Positions 1-8,857 of a stretch of 21,621 bases of DNA are shown piece after piece. The translations under genes were made by a program, and so were the position numbers. This DNA comes from RGIG6353 sp045590615. Lineage in GTDB: Bacteria > Bacillota > Clostridia > Oscillospirales > SIG627. The DNA lies in assembly GCA_045590615.1 (NCBI GenBank), contig JAZNRH010000013.1:1-21621 (forward strand). Reading direction: 5' to 3'. Position 1 is the first letter of the stretch, and every line of letters starts with the position of its first letter. The notes beneath the pieces are model-generated. The model did not search any database. It was not told where the DNA came from and saw only the letters and a list, made by a program, of their open reading frames with translations.

Positions 1-3000
1 GACAGCGTTGAAAGCAAGAACAACAAAATTCAGTCAGGTACCTTAAAGGTAGACCTTGAGTTACTTGACAAAGAAACGGGCACGTGGTCCTCTATCAAGG
101 ACGATGAGACTGCCCTGTTCAACTATGACAAGTGGGAGCCCGGCTACACAGAGGTTAAGGTTCTCAAGGTTGAGAACGAGGGAACACTCGCTCTCAAGTG
201 GCAGGCTCAGTTCGTTACCGACCATGAGCTCACAACACTCGCAAACGCAATTGACGTTTACGTAAAGCCCTATGGCGTACTTGCTGACGCATCTGCTGTT
301 ACATACCCAACACGTGAGCTTGAAGGCTACACCAAGGTTGGTACTATAGCAGATTTCGTAAATACAATCAGAACAACTACCGTTGGAGAGCTCCTCGAAG
401 GTCAGGCAGCTTACCTCGGACTCGCTCTCAAAATGAGAGAAGAAGCAGGCAACGAGTATCAGGGACTCAACCTTGTTAAAGGTGACGTTAACAAAACCTT
501 TGATATCAGAATTTTTGCAACTCAGTACACTGCTGAGGACGACTCATTTGGAATTGACTATGACAAGGACGCCTTCTTCCCCACAGGAAACGTTGACGTT
601 TCTGTATCAGCTCCTGTAGTTGTTGGCGCTGATAACAAGCTTGCTGCGTCTGTTGTCCTCTCTTCAAGTGAAGGTATCGGTGCAGTTGTGCCTGAAGGTG
701 TAGTTGTCAACGTCGGTGTTGACAAGCTCACTCTTACAGTTACCGAGCTTAACACAACCGACAGAAATATCGAAGTAAATGCCGGTGAGCAGGCTCGCTC
801 TGTTGACGTACACGTTGACGGCGTTTCGGAAAATAACGATACACCAATTATCGTTACAATTCCCAAATTTATGCCCATTGGTCTCAACATAGGTAACTAC
901 ACGCTCTACCACGTTGAAGGTGAAACTCCCGTAGCTATGAGGCACGTGAATACAGCTCCTGCAATTCACAACGACTTCAGCTATGACCCTGCAACAGGTG
1001 ACGTTGTTATGGCACTCAAGTCATTCTCGGAAATCTCAACCGTTGCTGAAACTGCAAACGCCTGGAAGGGTGTTATCGACGTAGAGCTTGCAGGTGAGGG
1101 TACTGAAAAATCACCTTACTTAATCTCTAACGCAGACGAGCTTGCCGGTATGAGCAAATTAGTTTCTGACAACGAATCCTATGCCAAGGCGTATTACAAG
1201 CTTACCTCCGACGTAAACCTCGGTGGCATTGAAAACGAACACGTTTTCTATCCCATTGGCTATTGGAAGCTTCAGGAGGGTACAAACTCGGCAGGCGAGG
1301 AATACTACGGCTACGGAAATGACTTTAGTGGTGCCTTTGATGGTAACGGTAACGTTATTTCGGGACTTTATCAAAGCACCATGTCAATGGACGGCGACTA
1401 CAATGACGGATATTGGAATTCAGCCATTGGTCTTTTTGGCTCGGTTTATGATGCCGAAATCAAGAATTTGACTATCGACGATTTTATCTTAGAGGGTGAA
1501 AACACGCCCACCGGTTGTGTTGCTGCTTATGCAGGTGGTGATTCTGAATTTGCGAATATCGCCTTGACCAATTGTAACCCTCGTGTTTACAACGCGGCTA
1601 ACGGTGGTATCGTAGGACTTAACTACAACTCAAACGACGGTGACGTGGACAATCTTGTGTTTGAAAATATCACTATTGACAACACTAACACAATTTCTGC
1701 TCTTCGTGAAAGCTGTGACGTTGCTTGTGGTGGTATTTTGGGACGTCTGATGGACAACTCAAAGCACACCAACACAGAAGGTGGTACACACAATACAGTT
1801 ACCTTTACAAATTGCCACGTAGCAGCTAAAATGGACGTATATAACGACGTTTGCGATGACTTTCAGTATTATCAGTACCGTTATTCAGGAAGCCTTATCG
1901 GTACTGTAGATTACCTGAACGAAACACCGAAGCTCAGCAAGAGCTACATCATCGGTAACGCTTCATCTCAGGGTAGCATCGTAAAGGCAAGCAACAGCAC
2001 CGTTCACTACGGAGCTTGGAACGATTACTACTATTGCGAATACGTTGACAACGGAAATCCGAACTATTGCGACAAGGAGCAGGACTTCAAGTTCAGCCGT
2101 GTAGACGCAAATTCTGACGGTACACCGGTTGACGCTCATACGCACACCGACCCACGTGAAGACAATCATATGATACTTCTCCCCTTCAATCAGCTCTTTA
2201 CGGGATGTGGCTGGGGTGCAAACCACGTGGAGGTCGATGATATTGCAGGTGTAACAATTCTCGACCGTATAGAAGCCGACTCTGTTGAAAAATTTGATAC
2301 AAAGCTCGATGACGCAAAGGTTAGCCTTGAATACGTTGTCGGCGAATGGATAAAGATTGGTGAAATCTTTAAGGCGTTGGAGTCCGACGTAGCTATCAAG
2401 GGTGGTCAGGTTCAGGTATTCGTTTCTCCTGCTGACAACTCAAGCAATGCAAGTGGTACATTTGAAGCTGACGCAAGCGATTGGACGAATGGTAAATTGA
2501 CCTTCACAGGAGCAGGTGCTGCTACGATTACCATTTCCGACTATTACTTCTGTGAGCCTACGTCTATAAACGTAAATATCACAACAGCTGAAACCAGCGA
2601 TAAATTCAACGTTAAATTCCCCAACACGAATAAATACGTTTACCGTGTCGGAAATCAAAATGCAATCTCACTCGGCACGCTTTATGGCGTTAACGCCGGA
2701 AAATCCCTCGGTGATGAGGTTACCGTTACGGTAAATAATCTTGAAGGTGCTTGTACACAAACTGTTTCTAACGAGGCTTTGTGGAGCAGCAGAAAGATTC
2801 AGTTCACCGGTACAGGCGTTGTAGCTGTTTCTATTGCAGACAATAACAAAGCTACACCCAAAACGTTAGTTCTTGAAGTTGTTGATGCTATAAATGCTAC
2901 AACAGCAACAAGCGCAACCTCAAGGAACGTTGTTCTTCTTAACGATATCAGTGGTGGATTCACCGTTTCGGGCAGATACACCGTTTACGGAAACGGATTT

Positions 3001-6000
3001 ACATGCAGATACACAAGCGACGGACGTTACCTTAACAACGGTCTGAAGCAGGGTATTATCACTGTTAGCGAAAATGGTACGATTGACAACCTCAGAATTG
3101 AAGCATCTATCTACCCTACTGCATACCTTTACTATGAAGAAGTTAAAAAGGGAGATAGCGTGGTTGATGCAAACGACTCATCAAAGGTGAGATACTTCTA
3201 TCAGCTTTCTGCAGTTGTAGCTTCGGACAATGCAACAATTTCCAACTGCTATATCAAGGGCGCGAGAACCAATCTCTTTATCAACACGGGTGACGTAACC
3301 GTTACCGATACTATTCTCGAATGTGGAACACTTGCAAACGTACAGATTCAGAGCAATAGCAGTCATACGGTAACCTTTAACAACGTTACCACCATTCAGC
3401 ATCAGATTAAAGCTACTGTTGGTGATACCTCCAAGACTATGCTTGGTACAGGTATTCTTGTCGGTCCTGAATCCGTAGACAATCCCAAGATTGTACTCAA
3501 CGGAAGCTTTAAGCAGTATAACTGGGTAAATAGTGATGATATGAACGCTATGCCAAGTGGCACTGCAAAAACTATTATAGAAACTGCTCTTAACACTACA
3601 GCCTTTAATCATACTATTAACGGTGAAAAATCATCTAACCTCGGTATCATTTATCTGAATGCATACGAAGCTATTGTTGAAAACAATACCGGTCTTCCCT
3701 ATGCATTAGGTACTGTTTCTATGATGAATCAGAACGGACAAGTATATTCCTTGCAAAATGCTACCGAAAACCAGATTTACGTCGATTACGAAAATGCAGA
3801 CAAAACGACTGTAAACGGTATCTACAAGCCACAGTTCAAGTATAGTGACGACCTTGGTGGTCAGTATATCGAGAAGGATAGTGGTGACGAGCATTGCTAC
3901 CGTGAAGGTAACACAATCAATGTTATGTTCCCTTCAGGTGATACCAAGGAGCTCAATCTTGCTACACTTGTAGACATCAAGAAATACACCGGTCAAGATT
4001 TGAAGCTTCAAATCAGCTGCGACAATGCCGAAGTAACCGACGGAAAGATTGCTCTTTCATCGGCAGGCGAATATAACGTAACCTATACTGTGACAGATGA
4101 GATTCTCATTGATAACAACGGAAATAATACCGGAACAACCAAAACGTATTCATGGAACGTAGTATTAAGCGTTTCGTTAAAGGACGTATCCGTTCCCAAT
4201 GCCGAATTCGTATTTGTTACTGATAATCAAAAAATGGGCTATTATAAGCCAAGCCTCGGTGACGTTAAGCAATATCTGCCATTCCTTGCAGGATTAAAGA
4301 TTTATGACTACAACGCACAGAATAGATACCTGCGTTTTGACGGAGACACAGATTATAACAAGGTTGCTTCTATTACAATTACCGGATATACCAGCAATAA
4401 GGCAAATGTAGAAATCACGCTGACCGACGGTGGTGTTATTAACACCTGCTTCTTAGCAAGAGCCAATAGTGGTGGTGGATCTACATATACCGGTAAAATC
4501 AAGGTGAAAGATAATATAATTTATTTTGTAAATGACGGTGGAACAAGTAATAAGGATACAACTACCACTGCAGCGTATTGGTACGTTGACTATTACAAGT
4601 TCATAGGAAACAACGGTCAGCAAATCACTTCACCACAGCAGACCTTTAACTCTTCCGGCACATCGGCATCTACCCCATCTACAAACTTTAGCACTACAAT
4701 CAAATACACCTTGAACTACGATGCAAACGGTGGTGATTGTGGTCAGACCGTTGCTTATGCAACCTCTGCAGCTACGTCGGTAACACTTCCCACAGCGACC
4801 CGTTCAGGATATAACTTCCTTGGTTGGTATACTGCGTCAACGGGTGGTACCAAGGCTGGTGGTGCAGGCGAAAGCTATACACCTTCTGCTAATATCACAC
4901 TTTACGCACAGTGGGGCGCACCTTGTACAGTAACTTATGACGCTAACGGTGGTACTTGTGCTGTCGAAAGCGAAAGATTTAACGGTAAGACCTTAGTTCT
5001 TCCGGAAGCTACTTATGCAGGCAAGACCTTCCTCGGTTGGTATACGGCAAACGGTGAAAGAATAGGCGGTGCAGGCGAATACTATAATCCTATGGCAGAT
5101 ATTACGCTCTATGCTCGCTATCAGGATCCTATTACTGTAACCTACAATGCAAACGGTGGTGATTGTGGTACTTCAAGTGAGCTTTATGATGGCGATTTAA
5201 CACTTCCCACAGCAACACGTACAGGCTATACCTTACTTGGTTGGTATACGGAAGCAAGTGGTGGTACCAAGGCTGGTGGTGCAGGCGAAAGCTACACACC
5301 TACAGCTACTATCACGCTTTATGCACAATGGACTAAAACTGCGTATACAATTTCTGTTACAACGTCCAATGCAACCGTAACAGGCGTTACAAATGGTCAG
5401 ACGGCATACTACGGTGACACAATTAACGTTACAGTTGCATTTACTCAGAGTGATAACAGAACATTTACCGTAACAGACGGAAGTGGCAATGCTATACTGA
5501 ATAAGACTGCCGAAGGAACTTATTCCTTTACAATGCCGGCAAGCAACGTAACAATCAACGCAAGCAGTAAGAAGAATACCTGCTTCACGTCTGATACTCT
5601 TATTACACTTGGCGATGGTTCGCAAAAGCGTATTGACGAGTTAACGTTTGCTGACGAGCTTCTCGTTTGGGACTTTGTAAACGGTTGCTACACAGTTGCA
5701 AATGCTTCAATTATTGAAAATCACGGCTATGATTACAATACCATTATCAAGCTCGTGTTTGCAAACGGTACAGAGGTTAATGCCGTAAACGTTCACGGCT
5801 TCTTCAATGCAGATCTGAACAAGTGGGTTGACATTGATGCAAACAACGCTACAAGCTTTATCGGTGACAGCTTCATACAGATGGCCGGCGACGGATATAA
5901 GGCTGTTGAATTGGTTGACGTAATCATTACAGAAGAATACATTGAAGCCTGGGGCGTTTTAAGTGCTGATTACTACAACTGCATTGCAGAAGGTACTTTC

Positions 6001-6246
6001 TCTAACGTTCCACCTGCAACAGAATTGTTAAGCTATTTTGAAGTCGGTAACGATATGACCTATGATGCTGAAAAGATGCAACAGGATATTGAAACATACG
6101 GACTCTTCACCTACGATGAATTCGCACATCTGATGTCATACGAAGCATTTGAAGTGTTAAACGTTGCTGAAATCAAGATTGCTATCGGCAAGGGCTTGAT
6201 TACTTACGAAGAGCTCTTATGGTTAATCAAAACGTACGCAAAATAA
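1..6246 (+). CDS. Giant TasA/SipW-type surface protein with InlB repeats and C-terminal Hint domain (5' partial)
   Basis: The reading frame is open from base 1, so the start and signal peptide lie outside the window; the first internal ATG at 433 is not the start. Residues counted from base 1 (2081 visible): 1-195 resemble the TasA/camelysin fold (a T-L-K-V-D-L-E-L strand, then a segment about contributions from 'EPG' and 'KVENEGTLALKW'), which suggests a SipW-type signal peptide upstream. About 365-585 hold GLUG-like repeats (G-G-I-V-G-L-N, G-G-I-L-G-R-L). Ig-like and parallel beta-helix-like segments follow. Three InlB B-repeats occupy 1569-1777. A Hint domain begins at Cys1861 (CFTSDTLITLGDG) with a block-B-like His1932, and a helical tail ends at 2081. 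No clear LPXTG-type signal, hydrophobic segment or basic tail is present at the C-terminus. Likely an exported adhesin or matrix protein; its ligand is unknown. A sortase gene follows 71 bp downstream. Confidence 0.85.
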   Translation, partial: DSVESKNNKIQSGTLKVDLELLDKETGTWSSIKDDETALFNYDKWEPGYTEVKVLKVENEGTLALKWQAQFVTDHELTTLANAIDVYVKPYGVLADASAVTYPTRELEGYTKVGTIADFVNTIRTTTVGELLEGQAAYLGLALKMREEAGNEYQGLNLVKGDVNKTFDIRIFATQYTAEDDSFGIDYDKDAFFPTGNVDVSVSAPVVVGADNKLAASVVLSSSEGIGAVVPEGVVVNVGVDKLTLTVTELNTTDRNIEVNAGEQARSVDVHVDGVSENNDTPIIVTIPKFMPIGLNIGNYTLYHVEGETPVAMRHVNTAPAIHNDFSYDPATGDVVMALKSFSEISTVAETANAWKGVIDVELAGEGTEKSPYLISNADELAGMSKLVSDNESYAKAYYKLTSDVNLGGIENEHVFYPIGYWKLQEGTNSAGEEYYGYGNDFSGAFDGNGNVISGLYQSTMSMDGDYNDGYWNSAIGLFGSVYDAEIKNLTIDDFILEGENTPTGCVAAYAGGDSEFANIALTNCNPRVYNAANGGIVGLNYNSNDGDVDNLVFENITIDNTNTISALRESCDVACGGILGRLMDNSKHTNTEGGTHNTVTFTNCHVAAKMDVYNDVCDDFQYYQYRYSGSLIGTVDYLNETPKLSKSYIIGNASSQGSIVKASNSTVHYGAWNDYYYCEYVDNGNPNYCDKEQDFKFSRVDANSDGTPVDAHTHTDPREDNHMILLPFNQLFTGCGWGANHVEVDDIAGVTILDRIEADSVEKFDTKLDDAKVSLEYVVGEWIKIGEIFKALESDVAIKGGQVQVFVSPADNSSNASGTFEADASDWTNGKLTFTGAGAATITISDYYFCEPTSINVNITTAETSDKFNVKFPNTNKYVYRVGNQNAISLGTLYGVNAGKSLGDEVTVTVNNLEGACTQTVSNEALWSSRKIQFTGTGVVAVSIADNNKATPKTLVLEVVDAINATTATSATSRNVVLLNDISGGFTVSGRYTVYGNGFTCRYTSDGRYLNNGLKQGIITVSENGTIDNLRIEASIYPTAYLYYEEVKKGDSVVDANDSSKVRYFYQLSAVVASDNATISNCYIKGARTNLFINTGDVTVTDTILECGTLANVQIQSNSSHTVTFNNVTTIQHQIKATVGDTSKTMLGTGILVGPESVDNPKIVLNGSFKQYNWVNSDDMNAMPSGTAKTIIETALNTTAFNHTINGEKSSNLGIIYLNAYEAIVENNTGLPYALGTVSMMNQNGQVYSLQNATENQIYVDYENADKTTVNGIYKPQFKYSDDLGGQYIEKDSGDEHCYREGNTINVMFPSGDTKELNLATLVDIKKYTGQDLKLQISCDNAEVTDGKIALSSAGEYNVTYTVTDEILIDNNGNNTGTTKTYSWNVVLSVSLKDVSVPNAEFVFVTDNQKMGYYKPSLGDVKQYLPFLAGLKIYDYNAQNRYLRFDGDTDYNKVASITITGYTSNKANVEITLTDGGVINTCFLARANSGGGSTYTGKIKVKDNIIYFVNDGGTSNKDTTTTAAYWYVDYYKFIGNNGQQITSPQQTFNSSGTSASTPSTNFSTTIKYTLNYDANGGDCGQTVAYATSAATSVTLPTATRSGYNFLGWYTASTGGTKAGGAGESYTPSANITLYAQWGAPCTVTYDANGGTCAVESERFNGKTLVLPEATYAGKTFLGWYTANGERIGGAGEYYNPMADITLYARYQDPITVTYNANGGDCGTSSELYDGDLTLPTATRTGYTLLGWYTEASGGTKAGGAGESYTPTATITLYAQWTKTAYTISVTTSNATVTGVTNGQTAYYGDTINVTVAFTQSDNRTFTVTDGSGNAILNKTAEGTYSFTMPASNVTINASSKKNTCFTSDTLITLGDGSQKRIDELTFADELLVWDFVNGCYTVANASIIENHGYDYNTIIKLVFANGTEVNAVNVHGFFNADLNKWVDIDANNATSFIGDSFIQMAGDGYKAVELVDVIITEEYIEAWGVLSADYYNCIAEGTFSNVPPATELLSYFEVGNDMTYDAEKMQQDIETYGLFTYDEFAHLMSYEAFEVLNVAEIKIAIGKGLITYEELLWLIKTYAK
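4705..5331 (+). repeat. Three tandem InlB B-repeats (Flg_new / Listeria-Bacteroides repeat)
   Basis: Three units of about 66-70 codons lie at 4705-4914, 4924-5121 and 5131-5331. Each has the family signature: a YDANGG/YNANGG strand, a G-x-x-F/L-L-G-W-Y-T core and a closing ITLYA-Q-W or ITLYA-R-Y. Units 1 and 3 share a 35-nt identical stretch (4843-4877 and 5260-5294), while unit 2 has diverged there. Such repeats form small beta-rich modules in extracellular proteins and usually act as stalks or spacers. Confidence 0.9.
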
Positions 6247-6272
6247 CCTTCACCTTAATCTGATAAAAACCT

Positions 6273-6300
6273 TCCACCTATCCCTTCGGGGATAGGTGGA
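6273..6300 (+). other. UUCG-capped intergenic hairpin between adhesin and sortase genes
   Basis: A perfect 12-bp stem (6273-6284 with 6289-6300) closes a TTCG tetraloop, 26 bases after the adhesin stop codon. The 3' side runs into GCTATATAGG rather than a T-tract, so it is not a standard intrinsic terminator. It more likely protects the upstream mRNA from 3' exonucleases or lowers sortase expression relative to the adhesin. The core TATCCC...GGGATA reappears near 21495-21515. Confidence 0.75.
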
Positions 6301-6317
6301 GCTATATAGGAAATACT

Positions 6318-7052
6318 ATGAAAAGAAAAATCTTGATTTTGCTGATTATTATTTTCGCGCTGATTATGCTATTCTCGGCGTTTATGATAGTAAAGCATTA
6401 CCTTGACAGAGGAAAAGATATTGAGACCTTTGAAAATCTGTCAATACTCGTTTCAAAAGCGCCTCTCCCCTCTCAGGACAAGCCGTCAGAGTCTGTAGAG
6501 CAGCTGCCCGACGTTTTGGATTTAGCACCTCTTTACAAGGACAACAGCGATTTTTTCGGCTGGCTTACCATTCCCGAAACCTCGATAGACTACCCCGTAA
6601 TGCACACCCCCTACCAGAAAGAAAAGTATCTGCGCCTCAATTTTTACGGTGACTACAGCTACTCGGGAACTCCGTTTATGCAATGGGATTGCAAAAAAGA
6701 CGGTCAAAACCTCATTATCCACGCTCACAATATGAAAAACGGAACGATGTTTTACGATTTGAGGAAATATCTGGACAGGGACTTCTTCGATTCTCATGAC
6801 AGAATACTTCTGCAAATTGGGGACGAGGTAAAAGAATACGGGCTTTTTTCCGTTGTTCAGCTTAAGAGCAACGACTCCTGGTATTCCTTCGTCACAAGCC
6901 TTGAAAATGATGATTTAATAAACGAAATATCATCTAAGGCATACTACAAAAGCAATCTCACTCCAAGCTCAACAAGTGAATTTATCACCCTCTCAACCTG
7001 CCACGGAAACAACGATGACGACAGACTGATTATAATCGGAGTGATAGATTAG
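6318..7052 (+). CDS. srtB: Class B sortase
   Basis: A 244-residue membrane-anchored transpeptidase. Residues 4-25 form one N-terminal membrane helix with a short basic start, so the catalytic domain faces outside. Family motifs appear in order: IDYPVMH (90-96), SGTPFM (116-121), the His motif NLIIHAHNMKNGTMF (131-145; His137 is the likely catalytic His), the Cys motif FITLSTC (222-228) and the Arg motif DDRLIIIG (234-241, Arg236). HAHNMKNGTMF and LSTC are characteristic of class B. The start is supported by AGGA seven bases upstream. Length fits the family. It cleaves a C-terminal sorting signal and joins the protein to peptidoglycan or to a pilin lysine. The adjacent giant protein is the obvious positional partner but shows no clear sorting signal. 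It could act on a substrate elsewhere. Confidence 0.92.
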   Translation: MKRKILILLIIIFALIMLFSAFMIVKHYLDRGKDIETFENLSILVSKAPLPSQDKPSESVEQLPDVLDLAPLYKDNSDFFGWLTIPETSIDYPVMHTPYQKEKYLRLNFYGDYSYSGTPFMQWDCKKDGQNLIIHAHNMKNGTMFYDLRKYLDRDFFDSHDRILLQIGDEVKEYGLFSVVQLKSNDSWYSFVTSLENDDLINEISSKAYYKSNLTPSSTSEFITLSTCHGNNDDDRLIIIGVID

Positions 7053-7064
7053 ACTGCATAAAAA

Positions 7065-7136
7065 AGTGGCGAGCCGCCACTGGCAAATCTCGCCTTTCCT
7101 TACCTTTTCAAAACTAAAACAAGGCAAAACGGCGAG
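7065..7136 (+). other. Structured non-coding stretch with two competing stems downstream of the sortase
   Basis: The 266-bp gap 7053-7318 has no gene. It starts with a perfect 7-bp hairpin (7065-7071 with 7075-7081, loop AGC). The hexamer CTCGCC at 7089-7094 can pair either with GGCGAG at 7068-7073 or with GGCGAG at 7131-7136; the second pairing extends through CCTT (7098-7101) with AAGG (7121-7124). The two pairings exclude each other. Function unknown; it could be the sortase 3' UTR or a small RNA. Confidence 0.5.
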
Positions 7137-7166
7137 GTTAATTCAAAGCAATTTCCTATATGATAA

Positions 7167-7215
7167 AAAAGATAAGGACGTGACAAGCTGTCATATCCTT
7201 ATCTTTTGTTTTTTT
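7167..7215 (+). terminator. Intrinsic terminator of the adhesin-sortase unit
   Basis: A perfect 12-bp outer stem (7167-7178 with 7196-7207) encloses an inner TGACA/TGTCA stem, and a run of seven T follows at 7209-7215. The A-run on the left arm may let it work weakly in the other direction. It separates the sortase from the DUF1538 unit. Confidence 0.88.
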
Positions 7216-7249
7216 ACAAGTTATTAAAAAGTAAATCAAGTGATATAGG

Positions 7250-7278
7250 TTGAAAAAACGAATTGAATGTGTTATAAT
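7250..7278 (+). promoter_or_regulatory. Sigma-A-type promoter of the DUF1538/P-II operon
   Basis: TTGAAA at 7250-7255 and a perfect TATAAT at 7273-7278 are separated by 17 bp, about 40 bp upstream of the TTG start. It lies just after the preceding terminator, as expected for an independent unit. Confidence 0.85.
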
Positions 7279-7318
7279 TAAATGAATCTATTTAACAAAA
7301 AAGAAAGAGGGTTTAAGG

Positions 7319-8857
7319 TTGAATCCTATATTAAAAGCTAAAACGCTTGAATCACTTTCATCTGTACTTCCGATAACAGCGATAGTGTTAATTATAAGTA
7401 TAATACTATTCCCTATGGATTTGGGCAGTATTGCTTTATTTTTTGTGGGAGCAATTATGCTCATTTTCGGAATGGGTTTTTTTCAACTTGGTGCTGAAAT
7501 AGCCATGACTCCATTGGGAGAAGGAATAGGAGTTCAGATTTCCAAAACCCAGAAGTTATTTATGGTTCTTCTCATCGGATTTCTTATGGGTGCTATTATA
7601 ACCATATCCGAGCCCGACCTTCAGATACTTGCCCAGCAAGTACCTTCAATTCCCAATATTGTTCTGATTTTAACAGTAGCTGTTGGTGTAGGTTCATTTC
7701 TTGCATTTGCAATTATCCGTGTCCGTTATCAAATAAGTCTTTCGACAATACTTATAGTACTTTACTCTCTCCTTTTGTTGCTTTCGTTTTTAGTGCCTAA
7801 GGATTTTATAGCCGTTGCGTTTGACTCGGGTGGAGTAACAACGGGACCTATGACAGTTCCGTTTATTATGGCTCTTGGTGTTGGTCTCGCTTCGGTAATA
7901 AGCAACAAGAACAGTGCCAACGACAGCTTTGGATTGGTTGCTCTTTCAAGTATCGGTCCTATCCTTTCGGTCTTGATACTCGGATGCTTTTATAAGCCGA
8001 CCCAATCTGCTTATGCCGTAAATCCGATAGAAAACGTATCAACCACTCAGGACGTTGCCCGTGTTTTCGCCAAGGCTTTACCAAGCTATGCAAAAGAAGT
8101 TTTTATTTCTTTATTACCTGTAATTGCAGTATTTGCTATTTTCCAGCTATTTACGCACAGATACCAGAAAAGACAAATAGCACGAATTGTATTTGGTCTT
8201 ATTTATACGTATATCGGCCTTGTTTTATTCTTGTGTGGAGTGAATATAGGATTTGCACCTATCGGAACTTTTTTAGGAAAACAGTTGGCTTCTTTACCAT
8301 TCAGGTGGATTCTTGTGCCACTTGGAATGTTAATCGGTTATTACATCGTAAAAGCCGAACCTGCCATTCAAGTACTTAACCATCAGGTAGAAACTGTAAC
8401 AGAAGGTGCTATATCTGTAAAGGCAATGAATAGATGTATGTCAATAGGCGTTGCTATAAGTGTAGGTCTTGCAATGCTCAGAATTATTGTGAATATTGAT
8501 ATTCAATGGATTATTATACCGGGTTATATAATTGCACTTTTACTTTCAAAAATTGTTCCACCAATTTTTGTGGGTATTGCATTTGACTCGGGTGGAGTTG
8601 CAAGTGGTCCTATGACTTCAACCTTCTTATTGCCCTTGAGCATCGGAGTATGTCAGGCACTCGGAGGCAACTTAATGACCGATGCATTTGGAGTTGTAGC
8701 GCTCGTTGCTCTTACTCCTCTTATTGCAATTCAACTTATGGGCTTGTTGTATAAATTCAAAATCGCTAACATTGAAAAGAACGTTGACGTTAACAAAGAA
8801 ATATTTGATACCAGTGATATTATCATAGACTTGGAGGATTATACAGATGGAGAATAA
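7319..8857 (+). CDS. DUF1538 family multi-spanning membrane protein (putative transporter)
   Basis: A 512-residue, strongly hydrophobic inner-membrane protein made of two homologous halves. Each half carries the DUF1538 hallmark: AFDSGGVTTGPMTVPF at 167-182 and AFDSGGVASGPMT at 421-433. The halves also share an EP-x-x-Q-x-L-x-x-Q-V motif (EPDLQILAQQV near 98, EPAIQVLNHQV near 345), so this looks like an internal duplication with pseudo-symmetry, as in many secondary carriers. Substrate is unknown. The start is TTG, chosen because AGAAAGAGG lies eight bases upstream and a promoter sits just before it. The 3' end overlaps the P-II-like gene by 11 bp. A P-II partner suggests a channel or carrier gated by a nucleotide- or metabolite-sensing protein, by analogy with GlnK-AmtB; this is inference. 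Confidence 0.88.
   Translation: MNPILKAKTLESLSSVLPITAIVLIISIILFPMDLGSIALFFVGAIMLIFGMGFFQLGAEIAMTPLGEGIGVQISKTQKLFMVLLIGFLMGAIITISEPDLQILAQQVPSIPNIVLILTVAVGVGSFLAFAIIRVRYQISLSTILIVLYSLLLLLSFLVPKDFIAVAFDSGGVTTGPMTVPFIMALGVGLASVISNKNSANDSFGLVALSSIGPILSVLILGCFYKPTQSAYAVNPIENVSTTQDVARVFAKALPSYAKEVFISLLPVIAVFAIFQLFTHRYQKRQIARIVFGLIYTYIGLVLFLCGVNIGFAPIGTFLGKQLASLPFRWILVPLGMLIGYYIVKAEPAIQVLNHQVETVTEGAISVKAMNRCMSIGVAISVGLAMLRIIVNIDIQWIIIPGYIIALLLSKIVPPIFVGIAFDSGGVASGPMTSTFLLPLSIGVCQALGGNLMTDAFGVVALVALTPLIAIQLMGLLYKFKIANIEKNVDVNKEIFDTSDIIIDLEDYTDGE

Noticed and set aside
433..435. ATG at 433 as the start of the giant surface protein
   Set aside because: The frame is open back to base 1 and the upstream residues continue the TasA-like domain; no ribosome binding site precedes 433.
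3181..3612. 143-codon open frame on the minus strand within the adhesin gene, and other long antisense frames there
   Set aside because: They lack ribosome binding sites and recognisable domains, and arise from the codon bias of the real gene.
6007..6024. VPPATE just after the Hint domain resembles a sortase motif
   Set aside because: It lacks Leu-Pro-x-Thr-Gly order, and no membrane helix or basic tail follows within a normal distance, so it is not a credible sorting signal.
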